Both the position numbers and the translations under genes were made by a program. 26,098 nt of DNA from Planctomycetaceae bacterium. Its GTDB lineage: Bacteria; Planctomycetota; Planctomycetia; Pirellulales; Pirellulaceae. The notes beneath the pieces are model-generated. The model did no database searches. It was not told the origin of the DNA and worked only from the letters and a program-made list of their open reading frames with translations. This document shows positions 6,912 to 14,932 of this stretch, one piece after another. The first letter of the stretch is position 1; the number at the start of each line of letters is the position of its first letter. The stretch lies in assembly GCA_018658605.1 (NCBI GenBank), contig JABHUV010000326.1:1-26098 (forward strand), given 5' to 3'.

Positions 6912-8372
6912 ATGCATTCTCGAGTCGTTATACTTGGCGGAGGCCCCGGTGGCTATGCTGCTGCGTTTTTGGCGGCCGACCAGGGTCTCGACGTAACACT
7001 TGTAGAAGCAAATCCGCACCTAGGGGGTACTTGCTTACTGCGGGGATGTATTCCATCCAAAGCGTTACTACACTTGGCTCACGTTATTGCACAAGTGGAC
7101 GATCTATCCGCGAATTGGGGCATTCAATATGACGCACCAGTAATCAACCTTGCAGCAATTCGCCAACGCAAGGATAGCTTGATTTCCGCGCTCGCCGACG
7201 GCCTTTCGCAACTTGCAAGTCGCCGCAAAGTCCGAGTGATCCAAGCGCGGGGCTCGTTTGTGAATTCCACCACCCTGCAACTTGAAGGCAATGATGAGTC
7301 CATTGCCGAGGATCACACTTTGACGTTTGATTATTGCATTGTGGCCACCGGTTCCTCCGTGGCTGTGCCCACAGCCTGGCAAACAAATTCCCTGCGTGTC
7401 ATGACCTCTGACGAAGCATTGCAGTTGTCAGAGATACCATCATCGCTGCTTGTTATTGGCGGTGGCTATATCGGACTGGAACTCGGCAGCGTCTATGCAC
7501 AACTCGGAGCACAAGTCTCTGTTGTAGAAATGGCCGATCGATTGCTGCCCGAAGCGGATAACGACCTGGTCAAACCACTACACAAAAAACTATCGCAACT
7601 TTTGGGTGAACGGATTCATTTGAGCACCAAAGTTGGCGAGTTAACACTCGGACCAACTGACGTTACTGTGCAACTTGAAGGACCAGCTGGTACGACGAGT
7701 GAAAGCTACGAACAAGTGTTAATTGCTGTGGGACGAAAACCTAATTCACAAAACTTGGGATTAGAAAACACGGCAGCGACAACTGACGATGCTGGTTTTA
7801 TCTGCTGCAACGAACATCAGTTTACTAATGATTCTCACATTCTTGCTATTGGCGATGTCTGTGGAAATCCGATGCTCGCTCACAAAGCAACCGCTGATGC
7901 CCGCCAAGCGGTCGCAGCCGTACTCGCGGAATCACAAGAGCTGGCAACGACACATGATGCTAGCACGACAGGTACAACATGCAATCCATGCATCCCCAAT
8001 GTCATCTTTACCGATCCAGAAATAGCTTGGGCCGGCCTCACAGAAACAACTGCCAAACGAGAAGGCATTGATTATCAAATCGCAATCTACCCGTGGGCTG
8101 CTAGTGGTCGAGCACAAGCAATCGGGCGCAGTGCTGGCCGAACCAAATGGTTAATTGAGCCGATAACACAACGGCTCCTAGGATGTGGTATCGTTGGCCC
8201 AAGCGCTGGTGAACTCATCTCAGCAGCCGTGACTGCCATCGATCAACAATGGACAGTCCATCAACTCACCACTTCAATGGCACCACATCCGACTCTCAGT
8301 GAAACATTGTCGGGAGCTGCAGAGGTCTTCCTCGGCGAAGCAATCGAGATCTATAAACCTAAACGTGCCTAG
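6912..8372 (+). CDS. lpdA: Dihydrolipoyl dehydrogenase (E3)
   Basis: FAD-dependent dihydrolipoamide dehydrogenase, 486 aa, which reoxidises the lipoyl group of 2-oxoacid dehydrogenase complexes and the glycine cleavage system with NAD+. Seen: FAD-binding GGGPGGYAAA (9-18), redox disulfide C41-x4-C46 in GGTCLLRGCIPSKALL, NAD-binding GGGYIGLELG (183-192), AIGDV (312-316), the dimer-interface FTDPEIAWAGLTE (366-378), and catalytic H459/E464 in HPTLSE. All catalytic residues are kept, so it should be active in the cytoplasm. Odd: a Thr/Ser-rich stretch with CNPC at 357-360 just before the interface segment looks like an insertion. It starts 9 bp after rpsD with an AAGG site, indicating co-transcription; no E1 or E2 genes are nearby. 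Confidence 0.95.
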   Translation: MHSRVVILGGGPGGYAAAFLAADQGLDVTLVEANPHLGGTCLLRGCIPSKALLHLAHVIAQVDDLSANWGIQYDAPVINLAAIRQRKDSLISALADGLSQLASRRKVRVIQARGSFVNSTTLQLEGNDESIAEDHTLTFDYCIVATGSSVAVPTAWQTNSLRVMTSDEALQLSEIPSSLLVIGGGYIGLELGSVYAQLGAQVSVVEMADRLLPEADNDLVKPLHKKLSQLLGERIHLSTKVGELTLGPTDVTVQLEGPAGTTSESYEQVLIAVGRKPNSQNLGLENTAATTDDAGFICCNEHQFTNDSHILAIGDVCGNPMLAHKATADARQAVAAVLAESQELATTHDASTTGTTCNPCIPNVIFTDPEIAWAGLTETTAKREGIDYQIAIYPWAASGRAQAIGRSAGRTKWLIEPITQRLLGCGIVGPSAGELISAAVTAIDQQWTVHQLTTSMAPHPTLSETLSGAAEVFLGEAIEIYKPKRA

Positions 8373-8373
8373 T

Positions 8374-8389
8374 CGGTGTGCAAACACCG
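8374..8389 (+). terminator. GNRA-type hairpin directly after lpd stop
   Basis: A perfect 6-bp stem CGGTGT (8374-8379)/ACACCG (8384-8389) closes a GCAA tetraloop, an exceptionally stable loop class, starting one base after the lpd stop codon. No T-run follows, so it may act as a 3' end stabiliser or a factor-dependent terminator and not as a classic intrinsic terminator. The position between convergent genes fits a 3' end. Confidence 0.45.
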
Positions 8390-8445
8390 CCAAACCTCTG
8401 ACATTCATCTAATCCCCTAAACTCGTAATTTTTCTTCGGCGGGCA

Positions 8446-9837
8446 TTATTCGTCGGAAATGGTGTGACGAGCTAGATCAACGACACGAGTAATTGTTACG
8501 TGTTGAGTTTTTAAACGATGAATATACCCACGACGACCAAATACACCAATGTGCTTTGTTAAATAGTGTGCCAGATTTAAGCCCGGTACGGGAGTCACAA
8601 ATACTTTAACATCCCCCTTCTCATCCACTAGCGCATATTCTGGTGCGCCGCGGCGCGATGAATGGACTTCCATTAAATAACCCGTTTCTTCATAAGCCGT
8701 ACGCTGGGCCTCCGCGGATAGTTTTCTCTGAGTGGATGATTCCACCAAGTCCTTGGCGATGTCGGAGGTTCGCAGCGGCAAGGACTCACCATTGATATTC
8801 ATTAAACGCCGTGGCACGGTCCCAAAGGACGCATTCGCCAAACGCGATCGCTGTTGGTGGATTTCTTGAAACTGCTGAATTCTCGCCATCAAATTCTCCC
8901 ATTGGGGTCGCTGTTGAGACGGCGCTGCGTTCAACATTTGCAACACCTGATGGCGGATAGGTCCCAATTCCCAATCAGACGTTTTGCGTGCTACCATTCG
9001 CGACAAGTAGTTTTCGAGGTCACCAAGGTCACGCGGTAGGGATGCAGCGGTAGTGTCCACGTCGCTGGTATTATCCAACAAGGTAAAAGATGCCGGTTGT
9101 ACATCCAACGATTGACTTAATTGAGAACCACGACTACGTGGACTGCGCGCGGGGTTTAACCACCGTGGTACAAATCGATTACTTACCTGACCGGTCGTGT
9201 TCGGTGTTGCTATGATGGGTTGCTCAAATTGCACTGGTTGTACTCGATTGAAATGCCCAGCGATTGAATTAGCTGCCAGCGGTAAGGTTCCGGCCAAATC
9301 AACCATTGGCTCCGAATCACCCTGCAGTTGGAGGTCGCGTTTAAGCATCCATCTGAATTCGCCATGTGGAGGAGCAATTTTCGTCAACTGTAATTTTCGA
9401 CCATTGCTGGCCAAACCCATTTCTCGACTTCCCAGAATTTGCACAATCTCACCACGGTCTAACTGCACCATCCGCAAATGAGGGCGCACCGACTGCTCGG
9501 GTTGACCGATCCACGACGGAACACCTGCTGTTCTGATTGTCCCTTTGACCCCGTCACGATCAATAAGAAGAAATCGCGATTCAACCCAACTAAAGCACCG
9601 AGGAGTTGGACGGATGGCTACATAACCGTCAGGTGTCTCCATATAGATGTGCACAACAGTTCCGACGGGTACTTCATCGCAAATAGATTGATCCGTGGTG
9701 GGGGAAGTATAGACATTAGCACGACGAGCCTTTACTTGAGCACGATGAAAAGACGATCCATCCTGCGCCGCTAGCTGTAAACTACCCAGCACGATCGCCA
9801 ACGCTATTACAAGCAAAGCTGAAAATACTCGATTCAT
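8446..9837 (-). CDS. Exported protein with SH3-like repeats and planctomycete-type C-terminal domain
   Basis: A 463-aa hypothetical. Seen: a Sec signal peptide (residues 1-25, MNRVFSALLVIALAIVLGSL then cleavage near LAA-QD); two SH3b-like beta-rich segments, the first at about 33-92 (RRANVYTSP..VPVGTVVHIY.....GYVAIRP....FSWVESRFL), the second at about 97-170; a long Ser/Gln-rich middle; and a conserved-looking C-terminal part (about 370-463) with EYALVDEKGDVKVFVTPVPG followed by GLNLAHYLTKHIGVFGRRGY. I associate this C-terminal pattern with planctomycete exported proteins of unknown role. SH3b domains usually bind peptides or cell-wall material, so an envelope role is likely. The ATG at 9835-9837 is chosen over a GTG 12 bp upstream because AGAGGTG is correctly spaced for the ATG and overlaps the GTG. 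Confidence 0.8.
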   Translation of the reverse strand: MNRVFSALLVIALAIVLGSLQLAAQDGSSFHRAQVKARRANVYTSPTTDQSICDEVPVGTVVHIYMETPDGYVAIRPTPRCFSWVESRFLLIDRDGVKGTIRTAGVPSWIGQPEQSVRPHLRMVQLDRGEIVQILGSREMGLASNGRKLQLTKIAPPHGEFRWMLKRDLQLQGDSEPMVDLAGTLPLAANSIAGHFNRVQPVQFEQPIIATPNTTGQVSNRFVPRWLNPARSPRSRGSQLSQSLDVQPASFTLLDNTSDVDTTAASLPRDLGDLENYLSRMVARKTSDWELGPIRHQVLQMLNAAPSQQRPQWENLMARIQQFQEIHQQRSRLANASFGTVPRRLMNINGESLPLRTSDIAKDLVESSTQRKLSAEAQRTAYEETGYLMEVHSSRRGAPEYALVDEKGDVKVFVTPVPGLNLAHYLTKHIGVFGRRGYIHRLKTQHVTITRVVDLARHTISDE

Positions 9838-9846
9838 AGGATCTAG

Positions 9847-9853
9847 CACCTCT
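9847..9853 (-). promoter_or_regulatory. Shine-Dalgarno that decides the start of the SH3-like gene
   Basis: On the minus strand AGAGGTG ends 9 bases before the ATG at 9837. The GTG that would give a 4-residue longer protein is part of this ribosome site itself, so it is unlikely to be the start codon. Confidence 0.6.
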
Positions 9854-10112
9854 AAAAATTATTTTCTCCAAGGATTAATTACAGTTTTTACCATCTCCAA
9901 GCAATGGCAGAATTACAAACGCCCAATTACGCTTGTTCACCGGTAGTATGTTAATTCATAGTTAAGTTTACCCTTTCGACGCTAACTACCAAGCTTTCCA
10001 AATGTCCAAGAAATCGTTCTTTTCGCGCACTCTACTCGATTCGGACAAGGATAAATCCCGATGAAGTTTACGTCTGATAACAACTCTTCATCCATTCTGA
10101 ACTCAATCGCGT

Positions 10113-10991
10113 ATGCCCAAATTACGTTGCTATCACAAAGTTTCCATTTACTCCAAATTAATATTTGGGGTAGTTGTGCTAATTACTGGATGCCTTCTTA
10201 GCACCAGCGCGCTCCGCGCACAAGGTTCTCCAAATGAGCCGCAGCAACCATCCGCTAAAGACCAAGCGAAACATAGTATTCCTTGGGACAAGTTAACCGA
10301 TACGGCAAAAATAAAGCTGCGTTCTGTCATCTCCGACACCACCGTCTTTCACCAACTAAAAAGCCAACAATTCCAATGCGATCCAAGCGTATACATTCAT
10401 CTAGTGCGTCATCCAGAAATCCTCACAAATATATGGGAGTTGATGGGAGTTACACAGCTACGTATCGAAAGAGCCGCTCCCTTTAGTATTCGCATACATG
10501 ACGGACAATATACAAAAACCACACTCGAATTAGTGTATGGCACACCAAATCTACATATATTCCACTGCGAGGGCAGTTACAAAGGAATGATTATACCGAC
10601 CGTTTCTACTGGTCGAGCGATTATCATTATCCGCAGTAAATATGACGACACAGTAGCAGCACTGCCAGCGACTCCAGTCCGCACAGTCAAACATCAAATG
10701 GATATTTTCTTGCAAATTGACAATGCTGCCAACCAACTACTCGTAAAGACTCTTAGTTATTTCTTTATGAAAACTGCGGATGCAAATTTTGCAGAGACGA
10801 CTCAGTTCATCGGTCAGATCGATAAGATCGTACGCAACAATCCCGCTGGGATGGCGCAACTTGCAAGTCGATTAACACGGGTTCAACCAGCGATTCGACA
10901 AAAATTTGGAGTCTTAGTTCGCAACGCGAATACGAATCGAGTACGTCTAGCATCCACAGTTCAAGACGAAACAAGTACGACTCGCAAATAA
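10113..10991 (+). CDS. Exported hypothetical protein of a planctomycete-type family
   Basis: A 292-aa protein with a basic N-terminus, a hydrophobic segment at about 14-34 and a likely signal-peptidase site near ALRA-QG (33-38), then a soluble domain. No enzyme motif is recognised. The pattern of HLVRHPEILTNIWELMGVTQLRIERAAP (about 95-122), YGTPNLHIFHCEGSYKG, PTVSTGRAIIIIRSKY, MDIFLQIDNAANQLLVKTLS, KTADANFAETTQFIGQI and NNPAGMAQLASRL resembles, from memory, a hypothetical family common in planctomycetes; I know no function for it. The ATG at 10113 has no clear ribosome site. It is divergent from the SH3-like gene across about 275 bp in which I see no gene or clear promoter, and the two may share regulation. 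The stop is 26 bp from the leuS stop. Confidence 0.75.
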   Translation: MPKLRCYHKVSIYSKLIFGVVVLITGCLLSTSALRAQGSPNEPQQPSAKDQAKHSIPWDKLTDTAKIKLRSVISDTTVFHQLKSQQFQCDPSVYIHLVRHPEILTNIWELMGVTQLRIERAAPFSIRIHDGQYTKTTLELVYGTPNLHIFHCEGSYKGMIIPTVSTGRAIIIIRSKYDDTVAALPATPVRTVKHQMDIFLQIDNAANQLLVKTLSYFFMKTADANFAETTQFIGQIDKIVRNNPAGMAQLASRLTRVQPAIRQKFGVLVRNANTNRVRLASTVQDETSTTRK

Positions 10992-11017
10992 CTTGTATGC
11001 CGCTAAATACGTGTTGA

Positions 11018-13852
11018 CTATTTGGTCACAAAATTCACCAAACGTCCTGGCACAATTATCACTTTGATGATTTCAGCATCAATCAACAACTCAGCCACGC
11101 GCTTATCTTCTCTTGCCGCCTGCTCTAGATCCGCTTGACTTATATCGGTAGCCACACTAATTCGTGTTTTAACTTTGCCGCGAATTTGTACGGGGACTTC
11201 AATTGTGTTCTCAACCAGCAACGACTCATCACAAACAGGCCATGGTTCATAAGCCAACGTCTTATCACTGCCTAACAACTCCCACAATTCCTCAGCAATA
11301 TGAGGGGCATACGGAGACAACAATAACAAAAACGTTTGCATGATCGACTGCGGTCGTGATTTCTGTCCAGTAAAGAAGTTTACAAACTCCATCATCCGCG
11401 CAATAGCCGTATTGAAATCCAGATTTTCTGTATCCACAGTAACTGACTGAATCGTTTGGTGCAGTATTTTCAACTGTTCCGCTGTTGGCTCATCGTCATT
11501 CAAAGCCGCGTTGACAGCTAAATCATCCGCGCGGTCATCGACAATCATCCGCCATACTCGATCCAAGAAACCACGCACACCATTCACACCTGACATATTC
11601 CAAGGCTTAGTCGCGACGAGTGGTCCCATGAACATTTCATACAATCGCAACGAATCCGCTCCATAATCGGAAACAATGATATCTGGATTGACGACATTGC
11701 CGCGACTCTTGGACATCTTAAAGCAGCGACCATCAACGCCAATATTTTCATCCTCAACCAACACCCAACCATCGCCCTTACGAGTAACCTGCTGTTCGTC
11801 CAATTGAATTTGTTGTAATTCACTACCATTTTCACGGTGGTGATAGTCACCTGTGTCACTACGGACCGCTGCTGCAAAACTAACCCAATTATCATCCGCA
11901 TCTTGAAACACAGAATATTCCATTTCCCCCAGAATCATGCCTTGATTGACAAGCCGTTGAAACGGCTCAGGTGTACTCACATGCCCGCGGTCAAAAAGTA
12001 CCTTATGCCAAAATCGTGCGTACAACAGATGTAACACTGCATGTTCCGCTCCGCCAATATAAAGATCCACTGGCATCCACGCCTTTTCCTTCTCAGGGTC
12101 GACGAAGACTTCTGCATTTTTTGAATCAATAAACCGCAGAAAATACCAACACGATCCAGCCCATTGAGGCATTGTGTTGATTTCTCGGCGATATCGTTTG
12201 CCATCTATTTCACAATACAGCCAATCATCAGCGGCTTTCCCTAATGGTGGTTCTGGCCGTCCGTGTGGCTTGTAATCCTCTAAATACGGCAAATCCACGG
12301 GCAAATCGGCAATATCTACGCTACGAATCAATCCATTGGGCTCTCCATCATCATCCAGTTCATGCAAAATTGGAAACGGTTCGCCCCAAAATCGTTGCCG
12401 CGAGAACAGCCAATCCCGCAGCTTATAATTCACAGCCGCTCGCCCCCAGCCTTGCTCAGTCAACACGCTTTGTATTTGTTCTTTAAAAACCTCTGTCTCC
12501 AATCCGTCATATTCTCCGGAATGGATTGCCCTGCCTTGCACGGTGGAGCATACATTTCCAGCAAGTACGGCATCCCGGTTTTCGCTATCCTTACCCGGGT
12601 CCACCACAGCAACCACAGGAATATCATACGTCTGAGAAAATTCAAAGTCGCGTTGGTCGTGAGCCGGCACTGCCATAATCGCCCCAGTTCCGTAGCTGAT
12701 TAACACATAATCAGCGACCCACACTGGTACCAATTCATCGTTGACCGGATTCACCGCAAACCCTCCAGTGAACACTCCCGTCTTGGTGCTTGTGTCCTCA
12801 GTACGATCTCGGTCACTTCGCAGCGAAGCCTGCTGGCAATAATTATCTACCGCTTCACGGCAATCATCCGTCACCAACCGTTCTACAAATGGGTGCTCCG
12901 GAGCGATCACCATATAGGTCGCACCAAATAACGTATCTGGCCTCGTCGTATAGATTCTCAGGACATCAGCAGCTGGTTTACGTGGGAACCCGCCTTCCGC
13001 TCGTTCTGCCTTCCATGCTGCTACGTCGTCCGCTGGACCAATAAAGAAATCTACCTCGGCGCCAGTACTGCGACCTATCCAGTCCGCTTGCAGCTTCTTG
13101 ATTCCACTGGGCCAATCAACATGTTCTAAGTCATTTTCCAAGCGATCGGCATACGCAGTAATCCTAAGTGTCCACTGACGCAACGGAATCCGATGCACCG
13201 GGTGACTGCCTCGTTCACTGCGACCATCGATCACTTCTTCATTGGCCAACACTGTCCCCAGTTCTGGGCACCAATTCACCAACGCATCCGCTTGATAAGC
13301 CAACCGATGATCATCTTGATACAACCGTACCTCGCGCTCACCGGCCGCCACCACATCCTGCGGAATCGGCAATTCACTAATCGGCCGTCCTTGTTGTTGT
13401 TCCGAGTCATACCAAGTATCGAACAATTGCAAAAAAATCCATTGCGTCCATTTAAAATACTCAACGTCAGTGGTCGCGATCGAACGATCCCAATCGTAAC
13501 TGAACCCCAACATTTTGAGTTGCCGCGTAAACGTCTCGATGTTATTTTCCGTTGATTCACGTGGAGGCGTATTCGTTCGGATCGCGTGTTCTTCAGCTGG
13601 CAAGCCAAATGCATCATACCCCATCGGATGTAATACAGATTTACCTCGCATTCGCTCAAAACGACAAGTAATATCTGTTGCCGTATAACCTTCCGGATGC
13701 CCTACATGTAGACCATTTCCACTAGGATAGGGAAACATATCAAGGACATAGAGTTTTTCACCAACAGGTAGCTCAGGCGTTGCAAATGTTTTATTCACAT
13801 CCCAATAATGCTGCCACTTTGGCTCAATCACAGCTGGATTATATCGAGGCAT
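11018..13852 (-). CDS. leuS: Leucyl-tRNA synthetase
   Basis: Class I aminoacyl-tRNA synthetase charging tRNA-Leu, 944 aa. Seen: the HIGH signature as HVGH at residues 49-52, the connective-peptide editing domain with [14 protein letters not shown] and [18 protein letters not shown] (threonine-rich and catalytic Asp elements that hydrolyse mischarged tRNA), the [15 protein letters not shown] block, the KMSKS loop at 712-716 ([13 protein letters not shown]), the anticodon-binding helices and the C-terminal domain. It is longer than E. coli LeuRS (about 860 aa), mainly through a segment of about 70 residues after [11 protein letters not shown] and before the KMSKS loop; bacteria of this group often carry extra sequence there. 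I start at the ATG at 13850-13852; a TTG immediately before it would only add one residue. Monocistronic, divergent from map. Confidence 0.97.
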   Translation of the reverse strand: MPRYNPAVIEPKWQHYWDVNKTFATPELPVGEKLYVLDMFPYPSGNGLHVGHPEGYTATDITCRFERMRGKSVLHPMGYDAFGLPAEEHAIRTNTPPRESTENNIETFTRQLKMLGFSYDWDRSIATTDVEYFKWTQWIFLQLFDTWYDSEQQQGRPISELPIPQDVVAAGEREVRLYQDDHRLAYQADALVNWCPELGTVLANEEVIDGRSERGSHPVHRIPLRQWTLRITAYADRLENDLEHVDWPSGIKKLQADWIGRSTGAEVDFFIGPADDVAAWKAERAEGGFPRKPAADVLRIYTTRPDTLFGATYMVIAPEHPFVERLVTDDCREAVDNYCQQASLRSDRDRTEDTSTKTGVFTGGFAVNPVNDELVPVWVADYVLISYGTGAIMAVPAHDQRDFEFSQTYDIPVVAVVDPGKDSENRDAVLAGNVCSTVQGRAIHSGEYDGLETEVFKEQIQSVLTEQGWGRAAVNYKLRDWLFSRQRFWGEPFPILHELDDDGEPNGLIRSVDIADLPVDLPYLEDYKPHGRPEPPLGKAADDWLYCEIDGKRYRREINTMPQWAGSCWYFLRFIDSKNAEVFVDPEKEKAWMPVDLYIGGAEHAVLHLLYARFWHKVLFDRGHVSTPEPFQRLVNQGMILGEMEYSVFQDADDNWVSFAAAVRSDTGDYHHRENGSELQQIQLDEQQVTRKGDGWVLVEDENIGVDGRCFKMSKSRGNVVNPDIIVSDYGADSLRLYEMFMGPLVATKPWNMSGVNGVRGFLDRVWRMIVDDRADDLAVNAALNDDEPTAEQLKILHQTIQSVTVDTENLDFNTAIARMMEFVNFFTGQKSRPQSIMQTFLLLLSPYAPHIAEELWELLGSDKTLAYEPWPVCDESLLVENTIEVPVQIRGKVKTRISVATDISQADLEQAAREDKRVAELLIDAEIIKVIIVPGRLVNFVTK

Positions 13853-14088
13853 CAATCGTTCTTCAAAAATAGGACCATTGCTTGTTAGCAGATGCTGGTA
13901 AGTACGAGATTCTATCGGTTTTCGCCATAGCTGGCAAACCTACTGTGGACAGCAAAACCTTTGCACGTAAAAATAGACTGCTTATCTTTTTGGGCAACTC
14001 GCCGTATGATGAGTAACACACCATCTAGTAACTATAAAAGCATTAACTTCGTCGTCGCCGTATCACTTTAGCATTGGCAAAATAATTT

Positions 14089-14886
14089 ATGGTCAAATCC
14101 ACCAAGCATCTACTGTTAAACGATGAACAACGTAACAAGATGCGAGCAGCTGGGCAATTTAACGCCGAACTCTTAGATCATATCCGTCCACAAATTCAAG
14201 CCGGCATTACCACCGCTGAAATCGATCAGCTTGTACATGCCTACACTACCGGCCATGGTCACATCCCCGCACCGTTGAACTACCGAGGATTTCCTAAAAG
14301 CTGCTGTACAAGCGTTAACGAGGTCATTTGTCACGGCATTCCAGATCAACATACTCTTAAAAACGGTGACATCGTCAACGTCGATATCACCTCAATTGTC
14401 GACGGTTGGTTTGGTGACCAATCTGAGACCTTTCTGATTGGCAATGTCAGCGACGAAGCTCGGCAAGTCACTCAATGTGCATTTGATTCTCTATATGCAG
14501 CGATTGATATCCTGACACCCGGCTGCAGCATCACCGAAATCGGCGAAGCTATCGTCGAAGTCGCGCGACCTTACAATTTCGGCGTTGTTCGTGAATATGT
14601 TGGACATGGTTTAGGCAAATCCTTTCACCAAGAACCTTCCATTCCCCATTATCCGGATACACGCTTCAATCGTATGCCACTCGATCCTGGACTATGCTTC
14701 ACCATCGAGCCAATGATCAATGTCGGACGGTTCCAAGGCATCATCGATCCGCTAGACAATTGGACCGTTCGTACGATTGACAGTAAATTATCGGCACAAT
14801 TTGAACATACTATTCTCATGACCGAAGAGGGACCCGAATTATTAACGATTACCGAAAATGGTCCTCGTCCAGGGCATAAATTCTAA
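14089..14886 (+). CDS. map: Methionine aminopeptidase, type I
   Basis: Dinuclear-metal peptidase that removes the initiator methionine from nascent proteins in the cytoplasm; 265 aa, usual for type Ia. Seen: all five metal ligands, D99 (NVDIT), D110 (WFGDQ), H173 (VGHGLG), E207 (FTIEP) and E239 (QFEHT), plus substrate-contacting H82 (CHGIP) and H180 (FHQEP). SCCTSVNEVICHGIP (71-85) is the family segment before the active site. No SEC-C or zinc-finger N-terminal extension. No strong ribosome site precedes the ATG at 14089. The gap to divergent leuS (about 235 bp) must hold both promoters, but I see no clear boxes there. The gene converges on the Aas-like gene with a 46-bp gap. Confidence 0.96.
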   Translation: MVKSTKHLLLNDEQRNKMRAAGQFNAELLDHIRPQIQAGITTAEIDQLVHAYTTGHGHIPAPLNYRGFPKSCCTSVNEVICHGIPDQHTLKNGDIVNVDITSIVDGWFGDQSETFLIGNVSDEARQVTQCAFDSLYAAIDILTPGCSITEIGEAIVEVARPYNFGVVREYVGHGLGKSFHQEPSIPHYPDTRFNRMPLDPGLCFTIEPMINVGRFQGIIDPLDNWTVRTIDSKLSAQFEHTILMTEEGPELLTITENGPRPGHKF

Positions 14887-14932
14887 TTAATAAAGAACAG
14901 TCCTAGTTGCTATTGAAAACCAGTCGCATTAT

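Noticed and set aside
13276..13659. 127-aa minus-strand frame within leuS
   Set aside because: Out-of-frame shadow of leucyl-tRNA synthetase, which is continuous and intact through this region.
14887..14932. Expected terminator between convergent map and the Aas-like gene
   Set aside because: I could find no stem of useful length in the 46-bp gap.
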